Source of the DNA: Seleniivibrio woodruffii
GTDB lineage: Bacteria; Chrysiogenota; Deferribacteres; Deferribacterales; Geovibrionaceae
Direction: 5' to 3'
DNA length: 64,000 nucleotides
NCBI RefSeq assembly: GCF_004339245.1
Contig: NZ_SMGG01000004.1
Coordinates: 496,001 to 560,000, forward strand
Both the position numbers and the translations under genes were made by a program. The notes below the pieces were generated by a model. The model was not told the origin of the DNA, did not search any database, and worked only from the letters and a program-made list of their open reading frames with translations. Positions 17,629-28,551 of this stretch are shown piece after piece. The first letter of the stretch is position 1. Every line of letters begins with the position of its first letter.

Positions 17629-19248
17629 TTATTCGCCTTGATTTTCTCTTTCTTTTTTGTAAGCGTATGCCGCTTTTATGAAGCTTGCAAACAGAGGGTG
17701 CGGTTTAGAGGGTTTGGATTTAAATTCCGGGTGGAACTGACATCCGAGGAACCATCTGTGAGATTTTGATTCGAAAATCTCCGCAAGTCCCCTCTCCTCG
17801 TTAACACCTGTCATCTGCAGACCGTTCTTTATCATGTCTTCTTTGAAATCGTTGTTGAACTCAAGTCTGTGTCTGTGACGCTCGGAGATGTGCTTCGCTC
17901 CGTATGCCCTGAAAGCGGTGCTGTCCTCATCCAGAGTACAGTCGTATGCACCCAGACGCATTGTTCCGCCCATCTGCTTGATGTTCTTCTGCTCGTTCAT
18001 GTAATCTATCACAGGGTAAGGAGTTTTGGGATTGAACTCCACGCTGTGGGCGTTCTCCATCTTCAGAACGTTCCTTGCGAACTCAATAAGGATACACTGA
18101 AGTCCCAGACAGATACCGAAGAAAGGAATATCCTTGGTACGGCCGAAGTTGACCGCAACTATCTTGCCTTCCACGCCTCTTTCGCCGAAGCCGCCGGGGA
18201 TAAGGATTCCGTCAACGTCAGAAAGGTATGCGTCGGGTTTTGCGCCGTTTTCAAGTTTTTCCGCATCGATACGCTTGATGTTCACCTTCACCCTGTTTGC
18301 GATACCGCCGTGGATGAGGGCTTCATTGATACTGATGTAAGCATCTTTCAGATCAATATATTTACCGACAAGACCGATTGTCACCTCATCATCGGGCTGT
18401 TTAAGCCTGTGGACGATGTCTTCCCATACTTTAGTATCGGATTCACGCTCATCCATTCTGAATTTCTTCAGAACCAGCTTGTCGATGCCCTCTTTTCTCA
18501 TGGTGAGGGGTGACTCGTAGATGGTGCTCACGTCTATTGCATTGATAACGTATTCTTTTGATACATTGCAGAAAAGACCTATCTTGCTTCTGATGGACTC
18601 ATCAAGGGGATATTCGGAGCGGCATACGAGGATGTCCGGCTGAATACCGATCTCACGCAGAGCCTTAACTGAGTGCTGAGTGGGCTTCGTCTTAAGCTCG
18701 CCCGCACTTTTGATGTAGGGAACGAGTGTCAGGTGGACGTAGCACACGTTGTCTTCGCCGGCATCAAACTTGAACTGTCTGATGGCCTCAAGGAAGGGCA
18801 GAGACTCGATGTCGCCAACGGTTCCGCCGATTTCGATAATGATTATGTCATATTTATCAGCATCTTTATAGATGTTGTTCTTAATCTCGTCAGTGATGTG
18901 GGGGATAACCTGAACTGTGCCGCCCAGATAGTCGCCGTTTCTCTCTTTGTCGATGACGGTCTTATATATTTTTCCGGTCGTAACGTTGCTCACTTTGGAG
19001 GTGTTGAAGTTAAGGAACCTCTCATAGTGTCCGAGGTCGAGGTCGGCCTCTGCTCCGTCTTCGGTAACGAAAACCTCACCATGCTGAAAGGGGCTCATTG
19101 TGCCCGGGTCAACGTTGAGGTAGGGGTCGTATTTTTTAATAGCTACTTTGTAGCCTCTGGATTCCAGCAGCGCACCGAGAGATGCCGCTGTAATCCCCTT
19201 TCCAAGTGATGATAGAACTCCGCCGGTAGTAAAAACAAACTTAGCCAT
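17629..19248 (-). CDS. pyrG: CTP synthase
   Basis: Aminates UTP to CTP with glutamine. 539 residues, normal length. The synthetase domain (about 1-265) starts [16 protein letters not shown] and has the P-loop-like [11 protein letters not shown]. The class I glutamine amidotransferase domain (about 290-535) has the nucleophile Cys in FFGICLGLQ and the His/Glu pair in [14 protein letters not shown] start with a one-base overlap with kdsB (TGATG). CTP is the co-substrate of KdsB next door. Confidence 0.97.
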   Translation of the reverse strand: MAKFVFTTGGVLSSLGKGITAASLGALLESRGYKVAIKKYDPYLNVDPGTMSPFQHGEVFVTEDGAEADLDLGHYERFLNFNTSKVSNVTTGKIYKTVIDKERNGDYLGGTVQVIPHITDEIKNNIYKDADKYDIIIIEIGGTVGDIESLPFLEAIRQFKFDAGEDNVCYVHLTLVPYIKSAGELKTKPTQHSVKALREIGIQPDILVCRSEYPLDESIRSKIGLFCNVSKEYVINAIDVSTIYESPLTMRKEGIDKLVLKKFRMDERESDTKVWEDIVHRLKQPDDEVTIGLVGKYIDLKDAYISINEALIHGGIANRVKVNIKRIDAEKLENGAKPDAYLSDVDGILIPGGFGERGVEGKIVAVNFGRTKDIPFFGICLGLQCILIEFARNVLKMENAHSVEFNPKTPYPVIDYMNEQKNIKQMGGTMRLGAYDCTLDEDSTAFRAYGAKHISERHRHRLEFNNDFKEDMIKNGLQMTGVNEERGLAEIFESKSHRWFLGCQFHPEFKSKPSKPHPLFASFIKAAYAYKKERENQGE

Positions 19249-19976
19249 CAGTTATTCCTGCCCATAATTTCTTCTGCTTTAATTAGGTCTTCTTCGGTGT
19301 CCACTGACACCGGCTTGTAATCGGTCTTTATCACTTTTATGCTCACGCCGTTTTCCAGCGCCCTGAGCTGTTCCAGCTTTTCAATGTTTTCAAGCGTGGT
19401 CTGCTCCAGAGAGGCGAACTTTATAAGCCAGCTCTTTCTGAAACCGTAAATACCGATGTGTTTATAATATGTTACATTGCCCGAACCGTCTCTGTCATAT
19501 GGAATGGGCAACCTAGAAAAGTACAGTGCAAATCCGTTTTTGTCCAGTACAACCTTAACGCAGTTAGGGTCTTTTACATCCTCACCCTCGTCAAATGCGC
19601 ATGCCGCAGTGTTCATAAGCACCTGAGGATTATCACGCAGATCCTTTATCAGTTCATTGATAAGGTTGGGGTCGATAAAGGGTTCGTCGCCCTGAACATT
19701 TATAATTATGTCGTCCTCAACGAATTTGGCCACACGGGCAACCCTGTCTGTTCCGGACTGGATATCGTCAGCGGTCATTGTGGACTCAATCCCCTCAACG
19801 CCCTCGCAGGCCTCAAGAATCTCCTGGGAGTCCGTAGCCACGATAACCCTGCCTGCAACTGATTTTTTGCAGTTCTCAGCAACCCTGAGAATCATAGGTA
19901 CGCCCGCTATCTTTCTGAGCGGTTTTCCCGGCAGTCTGGTGGATGCCATTCTGGCAGGAATGACGACAACACTCAT
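19248..19976 (-). CDS. kdsB: 3-deoxy-manno-octulosonate cytidylyltransferase
   Basis: Activates KDO with CTP to CMP-KDO for lipid A decoration. 242 residues, typical. N-terminal nucleotide motif [15 protein letters not shown] (about 6-20), then [18 protein letters not shown] (about 93-101) and the conserved HIGIYGFR (about 172-179). ATG start, 4 bp after the acpS stop. Sits between pyrG, which makes its substrate CTP, and acpS. Confidence 0.96.
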   Translation of the reverse strand: MSVVVIPARMASTRLPGKPLRKIAGVPMILRVAENCKKSVAGRVIVATDSQEILEACEGVEGIESTMTADDIQSGTDRVARVAKFVEDDIIINVQGDEPFIDPNLINELIKDLRDNPQVLMNTAACAFDEGEDVKDPNCVKVVLDKNGFALYFSRLPIPYDRDGSGNVTYYKHIGIYGFRKSWLIKFASLEQTTLENIEKLEQLRALENGVSIKVIKTDYKPVSVDTEEDLIKAEEIMGRNN

Positions 19977-19980
19977 AATA

Positions 19981-20325
19981 TTACCTCTTAATAAGACTTA
20001 CAGCCATTGCATAATGCCTGTCGTGGGAGATGCTGACCTCTATGTCCGAACGCAGAACACCCTTGATGTACACAAGGGGCGCACCGGACTCTTCATTCAG
20101 TATCTCTATATCAGTAAACGAGTAATCGCCTCCGATACCCGTTTTGAAACTCTTTGCTATGGATTCCTTTGCGGCGAACCTGCCTGCAAGAAATTGCAGT
20201 TTAGAGCCTTTTTTCTCAAAAAGCTCCTGTTCACGCTCACTAAGAATTCTGTCTAAAAACTTCTTCCCATACCTTTCGTATGAATCTTTCAGCCGTCCGG
20301 TTTCGACTATATCACAGCCCAGCAT
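19981..20325 (-). CDS. acpS: holo-[acyl-carrier-protein] synthase
   Basis: Transfers 4'-phosphopantetheine from CoA to acyl carrier protein. 114 residues. The metal-binding Asp is in [11 protein letters not shown] (about 2-12) and the Glu in [13 protein letters not shown] (about 48-60). Full length for the AcpS type. ATG start overlapping the pdxJ end by 14 bp. The pdxJ-acpS pair is a familiar neighbourhood. Confidence 0.95.
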   Translation of the reverse strand: MLGCDIVETGRLKDSYERYGKKFLDRILSEREQELFEKKGSKLQFLAGRFAAKESIAKSFKTGIGGDYSFTDIEILNEESGAPLVYIKGVLRSDIEVSISHDRHYAMAVSLIKR

Positions 20326-21046
20326 CCATCAATGCCCTGTGGATAGTCTCTTTCATCTCACGAACCGCCCTCTCGACACCGACGAAGATCGAACGGGCGA
20401 TAATGGAGTGACCTATGTTCACCTCGTTCATACCGGGGATGGTCACTATTTCGCCTACGTTGTGATAGTTCAGCCCGTGTCCGGAGTTGAGCACCAGACC
20501 AAGCTCACGGCATTTCTGCCCTGCGAAGATTATTCTGGAAAGCTCTTCTCTCTGCTGTGCGCCTTTGGTGTCAGCATAGCGTCCTGTGTGTATCTCCACA
20601 GCATCCGCACCCATCTCTGCGCATTTTTCCATCTGGTCTGCGTCCGCATCCACAAAAAGGCTGACGAATATTCCGCCGTCCTTAAGCCTCTGCACGCTGT
20701 CTGCGAGGCTGTCATAATTGCCCAGCACGTTCAGACCGCCCTCTGTGGTCAGCTCCTGTCTCTTTTCAGGGACAAGTGTCACCATGTCGGGCTTTGTTTC
20801 AAGTGCGATGCGCACCATCTCCTCTGTGCTTGCCATCTCAAGGTTCAGCCTTGTTTTCACCGTCTGGCGAAGTATCGCAAGGTCACGGTCGCATATGTGG
20901 CGTCTGTCCTCACGCAGATGTATCGTAATCTGATCCGCACCGCCAAGCTCAGCCAGAACCGCCGCATGGACAGGGTCCGGCTCTGCCGCCAGTCTCGCCT
21001 GACGAACAGTGGCAACGTGATCGATGTTTACTCCGAGTCTTACCAT
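20312..21046 (-). CDS. pdxJ: pyridoxine 5'-phosphate synthase
   Basis: TIM-barrel enzyme condensing 1-deoxyxylulose 5-phosphate with aminoacetone 3-phosphate to pyridoxine phosphate. 244 residues. It starts [17 protein letters not shown], the family hallmark. It contains HLREDRRHI (about 42-50), [15 protein letters not shown] and the closing [17 protein letters not shown] start, 1 bp after the glmM stop. All catalytic segments look intact. Confidence 0.97.
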   Translation of the reverse strand: MVRLGVNIDHVATVRQARLAAEPDPVHAAVLAELGGADQITIHLREDRRHICDRDLAILRQTVKTRLNLEMASTEEMVRIALETKPDMVTLVPEKRQELTTEGGLNVLGNYDSLADSVQRLKDGGIFVSLFVDADADQMEKCAEMGADAVEIHTGRYADTKGAQQREELSRIIFAGQKCRELGLVLNSGHGLNYHNVGEIVTIPGMNEVNIGHSIIARSIFVGVERAVREMKETIHRALMDAGL

Positions 21047-21047
21047 C

Positions 21048-22412
21048 TTATGAAAGCTCCTCTATCTCTTTCAGAGCAACAGCGCCGATGTTCTCGGCGT
21101 ATTCCTCTATCTGTTTCAGGTCAGCACCCTCCAGCATCACACGTATCTTGTTCTCTGTGCCGGAATATCTGACAAAAACCCTGCCCGACTTGCCGAGAAC
21201 CTTTTCAACAGAGGCAATTTCAGCCGTGGTCTTCGGAAGTTCGGAAAGGGGTATCTTTTTATTAACTTTATAGTTTTTAAGCGTCTGGGGATACAGTTCT
21301 ATCATATTTTTAAGGTCTTTCAGGCTCTTGCCCGATTTCACAAGCACCTTGAGCAGCTGCATTGCGCTCACCAGACCATCGCCAGTGGTGTTATAGTCGC
21401 TGAAAATTATGTGTCCGGACTGTTCGCCGCCAAGGTTGTATCCGCTTTTCAGCATCTCAGCCATAACGTATCTGTCGCCGACTTCAGTGCGCACCACCTC
21501 TATACCTGCGTTGTTCATTGATCGTTCGAAACCGAGGTTGCTCATTACGGTGCTCACCATTGTGTCGCCGTTGAGAAGTCCCAGCTCTTTCATATGCTTT
21601 GCGCAGATACCCATGATGATATCGCCGTCAACCACCTCTCCGTCACCGTCGGAGAAAATCACCCTGTCGCCGTCGCCGTCGAAAGCGATGCCAATGTCGG
21701 CTTTCTTCTCTTTAACAGCCTCACACATAAGTTCAGGATAAACCGAGCCGCATTTATCGTTAATGTTTGTTCCGTTGGGCTGGTTGCCGATAACAGTTAT
21801 CTTGGCTCCAAGTTCCTCAAGAGCCAGCGGCCCAACCTTATAAGTTGCGCCGTTTGAGCAGTCCACAACTATCTTAAGCCCCACAAGGTCAACGTCCCTG
21901 TCGAAGGTGTTCTTCGCAAACTCAACGTATCTCCCGATCGCCGTGTCTATTCTGTATGCTTTGCCGACCTTGTCAGCAGAAAGCGGAACGTCGCCCGTTT
22001 CTATCATCTGGTCGGTGAACTGTTCTATCTGAAGCTCCACTTGGTCGGGGAGCTTGTGTCCTGTACCGGAGAAAAACTTTATGCCGTTATCGTAATAAGG
22101 ATTATGTGATGCGGATATTACAACTCCGGCATCCGCCCTGAGGCTTCTGGTAATAAAAGCTATCGCAGGGGTGGGGAGAACTCCCACCATAACCGCATCC
22201 ATTCCCATGGAGGTTATTCCGGCGACCAGAGCCGATTCGAACATATATCCCGAAATACGGGTATCTTTTCCTATAACTATTCTATGAGTTTTCTTTCCGT
22301 CGGTGTAAAACTGTCGGGCTGCCGCCTGACCAAGACGCAGCGCAAAAGTGGCTGTCATAGGGAATTGGTTCGCAAGGCCTCTTACACCGTCTGTTCCGAA
22401 ATACTTACGCAT
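21048..22412 (-). CDS. glmM: phosphoglucosamine mutase
   Basis: Interconverts glucosamine 6- and 1-phosphate for UDP-GlcNAc, peptidoglycan and LPS. 454 residues. The phosphorylated serine is Ser102 in [12 protein letters not shown]; the magnesium loop is FDGDGDR (about 243-249); the sugar loop is GGEQSGH; the phosphate loop is [14 protein letters not shown] start with a one-base overlap with the ybbR-type gene (TAATG). In Firmicutes GlmM, CdaR and CdaA form a complex; the same gene trio is present here. Confidence 0.97.
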   Translation of the reverse strand: MRKYFGTDGVRGLANQFPMTATFALRLGQAAARQFYTDGKKTHRIVIGKDTRISGYMFESALVAGITSMGMDAVMVGVLPTPAIAFITRSLRADAGVVISASHNPYYDNGIKFFSGTGHKLPDQVELQIEQFTDQMIETGDVPLSADKVGKAYRIDTAIGRYVEFAKNTFDRDVDLVGLKIVVDCSNGATYKVGPLALEELGAKITVIGNQPNGTNINDKCGSVYPELMCEAVKEKKADIGIAFDGDGDRVIFSDGDGEVVDGDIIMGICAKHMKELGLLNGDTMVSTVMSNLGFERSMNNAGIEVVRTEVGDRYVMAEMLKSGYNLGGEQSGHIIFSDYNTTGDGLVSAMQLLKVLVKSGKSLKDLKNMIELYPQTLKNYKVNKKIPLSELPKTTAEIASVEKVLGKSGRVFVRYSGTENKIRVMLEGADLKQIEEYAENIGAVALKEIEELS

Positions 22413-23314
22413 TAATAAACCTCAACACGCACTCTGCTTGGTTTTACATTGAGCACATTAATTATTTTTGAATCATTGAAAACAATACTGCGCTTGTAAA
22501 CTCCTGGCGCATTCACATCGGAAAGATCCACACGGGGATTAAGAACGTTTGCAATGGTCTGCTCGTTCAGCAGATCCACCCTTCCGTTCACCCTCAGGGT
22601 GACATCATCCGTCAGCACCCTTGCTTTCAGCCCCACAGGAAGCCCTATAGGGTTGACATCAAGCTGATGTATTGTTTTGTCCTGAATATCTTCTTTAAAA
22701 ACAACAAAAACTTCCACCGCTTCGGGGGTGGTCTTCTGAACGCCCTCATAAAACTTCAGACCGATGCTGTAGGTTATGGGGTCTTTCTTGCCGGAAAGGT
22801 TAACAGGCATGGTTTCAAGGGATTTTATTCCCTTTATTTTCGATGTGGCGGCGTTGACCTCCACAATTTCCGGCTTAACCATTACCGAGCCTATCTTGTA
22901 ACCCGGCTGAGGCTCACCGACAAACGTAGGCGACACCTTGAGAGGTTTTTTAACCAGAGAGTCCACCGTAACGTCTATCGACTTGGGATTAATGTTCGTA
23001 ACTTCAATTCCGGCGGGCATTTGAACGTCCTCAGGATTGATATAGACGCTCTTTGTGCCGGATTCTATCTTTGAAACGTCCAGACTTATCTGAACCTTGT
23101 TAAACTGCTTGTTATTAACGAGAAACTTGGGGCCTTTGGCCATAACGTTTATCAGGTTCTCATCGGTAACGGCTACGGATCCTTCGGGGATATTAGTAAG
23201 TTTCACAGGCACATAGAGCGATATTTCCTGAAACTCCCCCGTAACTATATACAACCAGAGGCAAACGGCCAGAATGACGCTGATAATTCTTAAGTGTGTG
23301 TTAGTTATTATCAT
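22412..23314 (-). CDS. YbbR/CdaR-like protein, likely regulator of the diadenylate cyclase
   Basis: 300 residues with one N-terminal membrane helix (about 8-25, LRIISVILAVCLWLYIV) and then about three YbbR repeats outside the membrane. Repeat features include VPVKLTNIPEG, then two further PVNLSGKK-like strands. YbbR proteins (CdaR) bind and tune CdaA in Firmicutes. Here the gene sits between cdaA (14-bp overlap) and glmM (1-bp overlap), the same order. Role in this organism is inferred from that context. Confidence 0.88.
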   Translation of the reverse strand: MIITNTHLRIISVILAVCLWLYIVTGEFQEISLYVPVKLTNIPEGSVAVTDENLINVMAKGPKFLVNNKQFNKVQISLDVSKIESGTKSVYINPEDVQMPAGIEVTNINPKSIDVTVDSLVKKPLKVSPTFVGEPQPGYKIGSVMVKPEIVEVNAATSKIKGIKSLETMPVNLSGKKDPITYSIGLKFYEGVQKTTPEAVEVFVVFKEDIQDKTIHQLDVNPIGLPVGLKARVLTDDVTLRVNGRVDLLNEQTIANVLNPRVDLSDVNAPGVYKRSIVFNDSKIINVLNVKPSRVRVEVY

Positions 23315-24086
23315 TTTTCGCTACGCCCTTTGCAGGTTGATTAAATATGGAATCGAGCATCTTACGGAGTTTATCCGCATTAAGTTCCTCGCTGAGCTGT
23401 CCGTTCTGCGCCACAGTGATGGAACCCTTCTCCTCACTGACAGTGATGGCGATCGCATCCGTCTCCTCAGTAACGCCTACAGCCGCTCTGTGGCGTGTTC
23501 CGTAGTTTTTTCCGAGGTCTGTTTTGCGTGTAAGGGGCAGGATGCTCCCTGCAGTTGTTATGCGGCCGTTCGAAATTATCACCGCACCGTCGTGGAGCGG
23601 AGAATAAGGGATAAAAAGACTTATAAGTATCTCTTTTGATATCATACAGTCGAGCTTCTGGCCTGTGTCGTCCAGAAAGTGCTCAAGGTCGGTGTTGCGC
23701 TGGAGAACGATAAGTGCGCCTATCTGCCTGTTGGCAAGGACTGTTGCGGCCTTTACTATCTCGTCCAGAATGACGGATTTCGCCTTGGCCTGTGTGCCGA
23801 ACACCTTGGTTTCGCCGATGAATGCCAGAGCACGGCGTATCTCCTGCTGAAAGAGAACGACTATGATTATGAACAGATAACCTGTGAAGTTGTCCAGAAC
23901 CCAGCTTGTGGTCTTAAGCCCCAGATATCTGGCGGCGAAAGATACAAAAACAATGAGCAGGATGCCCATGAGCATGGGAAGTGCCCTCGTGCCCTTGATG
24001 AGCAGAAGGAGATTATACGCCACAACGGCGATTATCGCCATGTCGATGATGTCGAATAATCCTATGGATTTGATTATCTCAAACAC
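23301..24086 (-). CDS. cdaA: diadenylate cyclase CdaA
   Basis: Makes the second messenger c-di-AMP from two ATP. 261 residues: three N-terminal membrane helices (about 10-80) and a DAC domain (about 95-225). Both active-site motifs are present: DGAVII with the catalytic Asp, and GTRHRAAVG. A C-terminal tail continues for about 35 residues. GTG start with GGTGG about 6 bases upstream; overlaps folP by 13 bp. The presence of CdaA implies c-di-AMP signalling, which often controls potassium and cell-wall turgor. Confidence 0.95.
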   Translation of the reverse strand: MFEIIKSIGLFDIIDMAIIAVVAYNLLLLIKGTRALPMLMGILLIVFVSFAARYLGLKTTSWVLDNFTGYLFIIIVVLFQQEIRRALAFIGETKVFGTQAKAKSVILDEIVKAATVLANRQIGALIVLQRNTDLEHFLDDTGQKLDCMISKEILISLFIPYSPLHDGAVIISNGRITTAGSILPLTRKTDLGKNYGTRHRAAVGVTEETDAIAITVSEEKGSITVAQNGQLSEELNADKLRKMLDSIFNQPAKGVAKNDNN

Positions 24087-24922
24087 TTGCCACCCGCAAT
24101 TTTCAGCATTCTGAGCACTTTCAGCATGTCGGAGGTCTCCTCGATATCATGTGCTCTGATGATATCGGCTCCGTTGAGAACAGCCGCCGTGTGGGCAGCC
24201 AGAGTTCCTGCAAGACGCTTGACAGGAGGTTTGTTAACAACATTTCCTATCATGGACTTACGGGACATTCCCGCAAGAACGGGAAAGCCGGCAGATCTGA
24301 TGTTTTCCAGACCTGCCAGCAGTTTATAATTATCTTCAAGTGTCTTCCCGAAGCCGAAGCCCGGGTCGATACAGATTGACGATTCCTTAATGCCAGCCCT
24401 GATGCACCTTTCGGCCGCATCCAGCAGATATTTTTTCACGTCCTCCACCACGTCGCCGTAAACAGGGTTATCCTGCATACTTCTTGGCTCGCCCAGCATA
24501 TGCATGATGCACACCGAACAGCCGAACTCGGCACAGACAGCGACCATATCAGGATCACGAAACCCCGACACATCGTTTATCATTGCCGCACCGGCCGCCA
24601 GTGACTCATAGGCCACCTGCGGCTTCATGGTGTCCACAGAAACGTAAAGCCCGTTTGCGGCAGAGAGCATCACCGCCGGAACAACTCTTTTCAGTTCCTC
24701 CTCGGTGCTGACCCCATCGGAACCGGGTCTGGTGGATTCTCCGCCGATATCGGCTATATCCACCTTATGGAACAGAAATTCGTCCACCCTGCTGATCAGT
24801 CCGTCGGCACTGTTGAAACTGCCGCCGTCGCTGAAAGAGTCGGGGGTCACATTCAGTATCCCCATCAGAAGAGGAAACTCAAGCGACAGATCCCCGCGGG
24901 ACGAAGTTAATATCTTAGACAA
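24074..24922 (-). CDS. folP: dihydropteroate synthase
   Basis: Joins p-aminobenzoate to the pterin pyrophosphate in folate synthesis; target of sulfonamides. 282 residues, TIM barrel. Visible motifs are [15 protein letters not shown] (20-34), [19 protein letters not shown] and [10 protein letters not shown]. The start is TTG at 24922; the ATG at codon 20 would cut into the first strand. The ftsH-folP order is common. It overlaps ftsH by 8 bp and cdaA by 13 bp. Confidence 0.96.
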   Translation of the reverse strand: MSKILTSSRGDLSLEFPLLMGILNVTPDSFSDGGSFNSADGLISRVDEFLFHKVDIADIGGESTRPGSDGVSTEEELKRVVPAVMLSAANGLYVSVDTMKPQVAYESLAAGAAMINDVSGFRDPDMVAVCAEFGCSVCIMHMLGEPRSMQDNPVYGDVVEDVKKYLLDAAERCIRAGIKESSICIDPGFGFGKTLEDNYKLLAGLENIRSAGFPVLAGMSRKSMIGNVVNKPPVKRLAGTLAAHTAAVLNGADIIRAHDIEETSDMLKVLRMLKIAGGKCLR

Positions 24923-26750
24923 GCGTCTCTTCCGCTTTGGCTTCGGGTTCGCTTTCAGCTTCCCCGCTCATAAGCTTGTCGATCTCGTGTCCGTCGATGG
25001 TCTCCTTTTCAAGGAGGAGTTTGGCAACACTGTGCAAAAGCTCTGTATTGTCTTCAAGTATTCTTCTGGCTCTGTTATAGCCATCCATTACTAAAGCCTT
25101 AACCTCATCGTCAATGGCGATTGCAGTTGTTTCGCTGTAGTCCTTCGCATGGCCTATCTCTTTGCCGAGGAAAACCTGCTCGTCCTTCTTGCCGTATGCA
25201 AGGGGGCCCATCTTCTTGCTCATACCCCATGAGCAGACCATTTTTCTGGCGATGCCCGTGGCTCTTTCTATGTCATTGCCTGCGCCTGTGGACAGCCTGT
25301 CAAAGATAACCTCTTCGGCAACACGTCCGCCCATAAGCACTGCAAGCATGCTCTCCATGTAGTCTTTGGTATACATGTGTCTGTCATCAACAGGGAGCTG
25401 CATTGTAACACCAAGCGCCATCCCCCTGGGGATGATACTGACTTTGTGAACGGGGTCGGCCTCAGGAATAAGCTTCGCAACGATTGCGTGTCCCGCCTCG
25501 TGGTATGCGGTGTTCTCCTTCTCTTTGTCGCTGATGACCATGCTTCTGCGTTCCTTACCCATGATAACTTTGTCTTTGGCCTCTTCAAAGTCTATCATCT
25601 GAACCGCTTCCTTGTTCTTGCGGGCAGCTATCAGAGCCGCTTCGTTAACAAGGTTCGCAAGCTCGGCTCCGGCAAAACCGGGGGTACCTTTCGCTATAAC
25701 TTCGAGGTCGATACCCTCTTCCATTTTCACTTTAGACGAGTGAACGGTGAGAATTTCAAGTCGGCCGTTCATGTCGGGTCTGGGAACAACCACCTGACGG
25801 TCGAAACGTCCCGGGCGCAGAAGCGCAGGGTCGAGAACGTCGGGTCTGTTGGTCGCCGCTATCATAATTACGCCTTCGTTTGACTCGAAGCCGTCCATCT
25901 CAACCAGCATCTGGTTAAGCGTCTGCTCCCTTTCGTCGTGGCCGCCGCCGAGGCCTGCGCCTCTGTGTCTGCCCACGGCATCTATTTCGTCAACGAAGAT
26001 TATACAGGGAGCATTCTTCTTGCCCTGCTCGAAAAGGTCACGCACACGGGCCGCACCAACACCGACGAACATCTCAACGAAGTCCGAACCGGATATGGAG
26101 AAGAAAGGAACTCCGGCCTCGCCTGCAACGGCTCTTGCCAGCAGTGTTTTACCTGTTCCGGGAGGGCCCACAAGCAGAACACCCTTAGGGATCTTTCCGC
26201 CGAGCTTCTGGAACTTCTGGGGGTCTTTCAGGAAATCTATGATCTCCTCAAGCTCCTCTTTCGCCTCTTCAATACCTGCAACGTCCTTGAACGTAACTTT
26301 GTGCTGATCCTGAGTGAGTAGCTTTGCCTTTGATTTGCCGAAGCTGAAGGCTTTGCCGCCGGCTCCGCCCTGCATCTGGCGCATGAAGAAAATCCATATA
26401 CCGATGAGGATTATCATAGGCAGCCACGAAACGAGAACCTGCATATACCAGGGGCTCTTGTCGGGCGGCTGAGCTGTGATCTCAACCTTGTGTTCTCTCA
26501 GCATCTTTATGAGTTCAATATCGTCGGGGGAATAGGACTCGAACTGTCCGCCCTCAACGAAAACTCCGTCGATTTTATTCTGCTTTATGGTCACAGACTT
26601 AACCTTATTCGCCATCACCTGTGTGGTGAACTCGGAATAGCTTATGTTCTTTTTGACCGCCTGAGTCCCGCTTATCACGTTGAACAGAAACACCATGATA
26701 AAAGCGATGACCAGCCATAAAGCCAGATTTTTGTAAAATCCGTTATTCAT
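24915..26750 (-). CDS. ftsH: ATP-dependent zinc metalloprotease FtsH
   Basis: Membrane-bound AAA+ protease for quality control and, in LPS bacteria, often control of lipid A synthesis. 611 residues. Two N-terminal membrane helices (about 8-26 and 104-124) flank a periplasmic segment. Walker A GPPGTGKT is at 195-202, the SRH region is [19 protein letters not shown], and the zinc motif HEAGH begins at His417. The ATG at 26750 was chosen (AGG five bases upstream); a GTG two codons earlier is also possible. Confidence 0.97.
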   Translation of the reverse strand: MNNGFYKNLALWLVIAFIMVFLFNVISGTQAVKKNISYSEFTTQVMANKVKSVTIKQNKIDGVFVEGGQFESYSPDDIELIKMLREHKVEITAQPPDKSPWYMQVLVSWLPMIILIGIWIFFMRQMQGGAGGKAFSFGKSKAKLLTQDQHKVTFKDVAGIEEAKEELEEIIDFLKDPQKFQKLGGKIPKGVLLVGPPGTGKTLLARAVAGEAGVPFFSISGSDFVEMFVGVGAARVRDLFEQGKKNAPCIIFVDEIDAVGRHRGAGLGGGHDEREQTLNQMLVEMDGFESNEGVIMIAATNRPDVLDPALLRPGRFDRQVVVPRPDMNGRLEILTVHSSKVKMEEGIDLEVIAKGTPGFAGAELANLVNEAALIAARKNKEAVQMIDFEEAKDKVIMGKERRSMVISDKEKENTAYHEAGHAIVAKLIPEADPVHKVSIIPRGMALGVTMQLPVDDRHMYTKDYMESMLAVLMGGRVAEEVIFDRLSTGAGNDIERATGIARKMVCSWGMSKKMGPLAYGKKDEQVFLGKEIGHAKDYSETTAIAIDDEVKALVMDGYNRARRILEDNTELLHSVAKLLLEKETIDGHEIDKLMSGEAESEPEAKAEETLV

Positions 26751-26768
26751 AATCACCTTTCTCCAACA

Positions 26769-27299
26769 TCAGTCGGTAAATTCGACCGTGCATATATTTT
26801 TTAAATTGCGGTAATATCCGTCGTAATCAAGTCCGTAGCCAACCACGAACCTGTCGGGAATCTGGAATCCTCTGTAGTCCAGATTTATCTGCGCTTTGCG
26901 TCTTTCTGGCTTGTCCAGCAGAGCAACAAGCTTCATGGATGCCGGATTACGCAGAGAAAGCATATTGGTAAGATATGACAATGTGTTTCCGGTATCCAGT
27001 ATATCTTCAACGATGAGAACATGGGTATCCTCCAGCGGCCTGTCCAGATCGAACAGAAGCCTTACGGAACCGGATGAATCAGTACCTTCGTAGCTTGACA
27101 CAGCCAGAAAGCCTATCTCAACGTTTGAACCTTCCATCTCTCTGACAAGGTCGGCCATAAATATCACCGAACCTTTCAGAACGCCCACTGCAAGCACGTT
27201 CTTATCTGCATAGTCTGCGCTTATCTGTTTGCCCAGCTCTTTCACTCTCTTCTGAATCTCTTCTTCGCTCAGCATTTCTTTAAGAATATGCGGTCTCAA
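26769..27299 (-). CDS. hpt: hypoxanthine phosphoribosyltransferase
   Basis: Purine salvage: converts hypoxanthine or guanine with PRPP to the nucleotide. About 176 residues. The PRPP motif is VLIVEDILDTGNTL. The base-side loop is VGYGLDYDGYYRNL near the C-terminus. The start is uncertain. GGGGAG lies six bases before a TTG at 27299, directly before a TTG at 27305, and an ATG at 27275 opens at MLSEEEIQKRVKEL, a common family start. The tilS-hpt-ftsH order is widespread. Confidence 0.94.
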   Translation of the reverse strand: MRPHILKEMLSEEEIQKRVKELGKQISADYADKNVLAVGVLKGSVIFMADLVREMEGSNVEIGFLAVSSYEGTDSSGSVRLLFDLDRPLEDTHVLIVEDILDTGNTLSYLTNMLSLRNPASMKLVALLDKPERRKAQINLDYRGFQIPDRFVVGYGLDYDGYYRNLKNICTVEFTD

Positions 27300-27315
27300 A
27301 TTCAACTCCCCGGTT

Positions 27316-28551
27316 TTATTTCACATAAAGGGTTATACTAGCATCATGTGAGATATTTTCAACCCATACGATGACATTTTTTTCAAGAATTATTAATGCG
27401 GTATCCCTTGTGTATAGGTCAAGTTTCCTGTCTATGAAGACATCTTTGACCTTTTTCATCTTTATTCTGTCTCCCGGACGCCTGTTGCGCACGGTTAGTT
27501 CCTCATCCTTCCATCCGCCTTTGAACCGCAAGGTCTTCCCTGTCTGAGGAACATAAAGGCTGTCGGCTCCGGCCGGTTTTGTCAGTTCGAAATATGCGAT
27601 ATTCCTGCCGTGATAAAGCCTTATGAACTTATCGCTCTTCTCGAATTTGTATCCGTCGGGCATATCCGCCCTTACCGAAAACTCGTTATCCAGAATTTTC
27701 TGCATCTCAGCCAGATGTCTGCGTTCGAAACGAAAACAGGCGGAACCCATCCTGTGGAGGATGTATTCCTGCTCCAGTTCGTTCAGCGATTCGAAAACAT
27801 CGGTTTTAACAGCCAGAACGTCCGCCTGATGATTCTCAATCATCGGTTCAAGTTTTTCTGCTAAATAACTATCAAACCTGACGCTGTCTTTCAGATAAGA
27901 TATAATGTTCTCTTCATATCCTTTTCTGAACTCCGCCAGTTTCGCCGTGACGTTTTTGCGGATGAAGTTTCTCAGAAAGTTTTCGTCATTGTTGGTCTCA
28001 TCAATGACATAGGATACGTTGTATTTGTTCAGGTATTCGTAAATTTCTTCGGAAGTAATATCCAGCATCAGCCTGCAAAGCATTCCGTCCTGCTCTCTGA
28101 TGCCTTTCAGCGAAAACGGCGAAGCCCCCTGAACGGCCTGAATGAAAAAGGTCTCCACAAGGTCGTCTCTGGTGTGCGCCGTGAGTATCATATCGGCGTT
28201 AAACCCTGCCGCAGCGTCGTTCAGCGCACGATAGCGTATCACCCTCGCCCCGTGCTCGAAGCTCATTTTCTTCACAGCACAGTATCTGGGCACATCGCAC
28301 CGGAACGAAACAAAAGGTATCGAATATTTTTCGCAGAAATCGGAACAGAACTTCTCATCCCACCATGCGGTTTTGCGGTACATATGGTTCACATGGCAGG
28401 CGGAAAGTTGATAACCTTTTATCCCTTCATTCTTTTTTAAGAAATGCAGCAGCGACACAGAGTCTTTGCCGCCGGAAAAAGCAACCAGCAGTCGTTTACC
28501 GTTCAGTTCACCAAGTCTTGCCGACAGTTTCTTCTCAAACGATAAAGTCAT
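27316..28551 (-). CDS. tilS: tRNA(Ile)-lysidine synthase
   Basis: Converts C34 of the CAU isoleucine tRNA to lysidine so that it reads AUA. 411 residues. The N-type ATP pyrophosphatase P-loop is SGGKDS (26-31), followed by SACHVNHMYRK and TAHTRDDLVETF, family hallmarks. The C-terminal domains are less conserved, with LTVRNRRPGDRI near residue 355-366. ATG start, overlapping pgi by 17 bp. Confidence 0.94.
   Translation of the reverse strand: MTLSFEKKLSARLGELNGKRLLVAFSGGKDSVSLLHFLKKNEGIKGYQLSACHVNHMYRKTAWWDEKFCSDFCEKYSIPFVSFRCDVPRYCAVKKMSFEHGARVIRYRALNDAAAGFNADMILTAHTRDDLVETFFIQAVQGASPFSLKGIREQDGMLCRLMLDITSEEIYEYLNKYNVSYVIDETNNDENFLRNFIRKNVTAKLAEFRKGYEENIISYLKDSVRFDSYLAEKLEPMIENHQADVLAVKTDVFESLNELEQEYILHRMGSACFRFERRHLAEMQKILDNEFSVRADMPDGYKFEKSDKFIRLYHGRNIAYFELTKPAGADSLYVPQTGKTLRFKGGWKDEELTVRNRRPGDRIKMKKVKDVFIDRKLDLYTRDTALIILEKNVIVWVENISHDASITLYVK

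Noticed and set aside
20144-21172. 342-codon plus-strand frame across acpS, pdxJ and glmM
   Set aside because: Shadow of pdxJ and neighbours; the translation has no recognisable domain and an odd Cys/His content.
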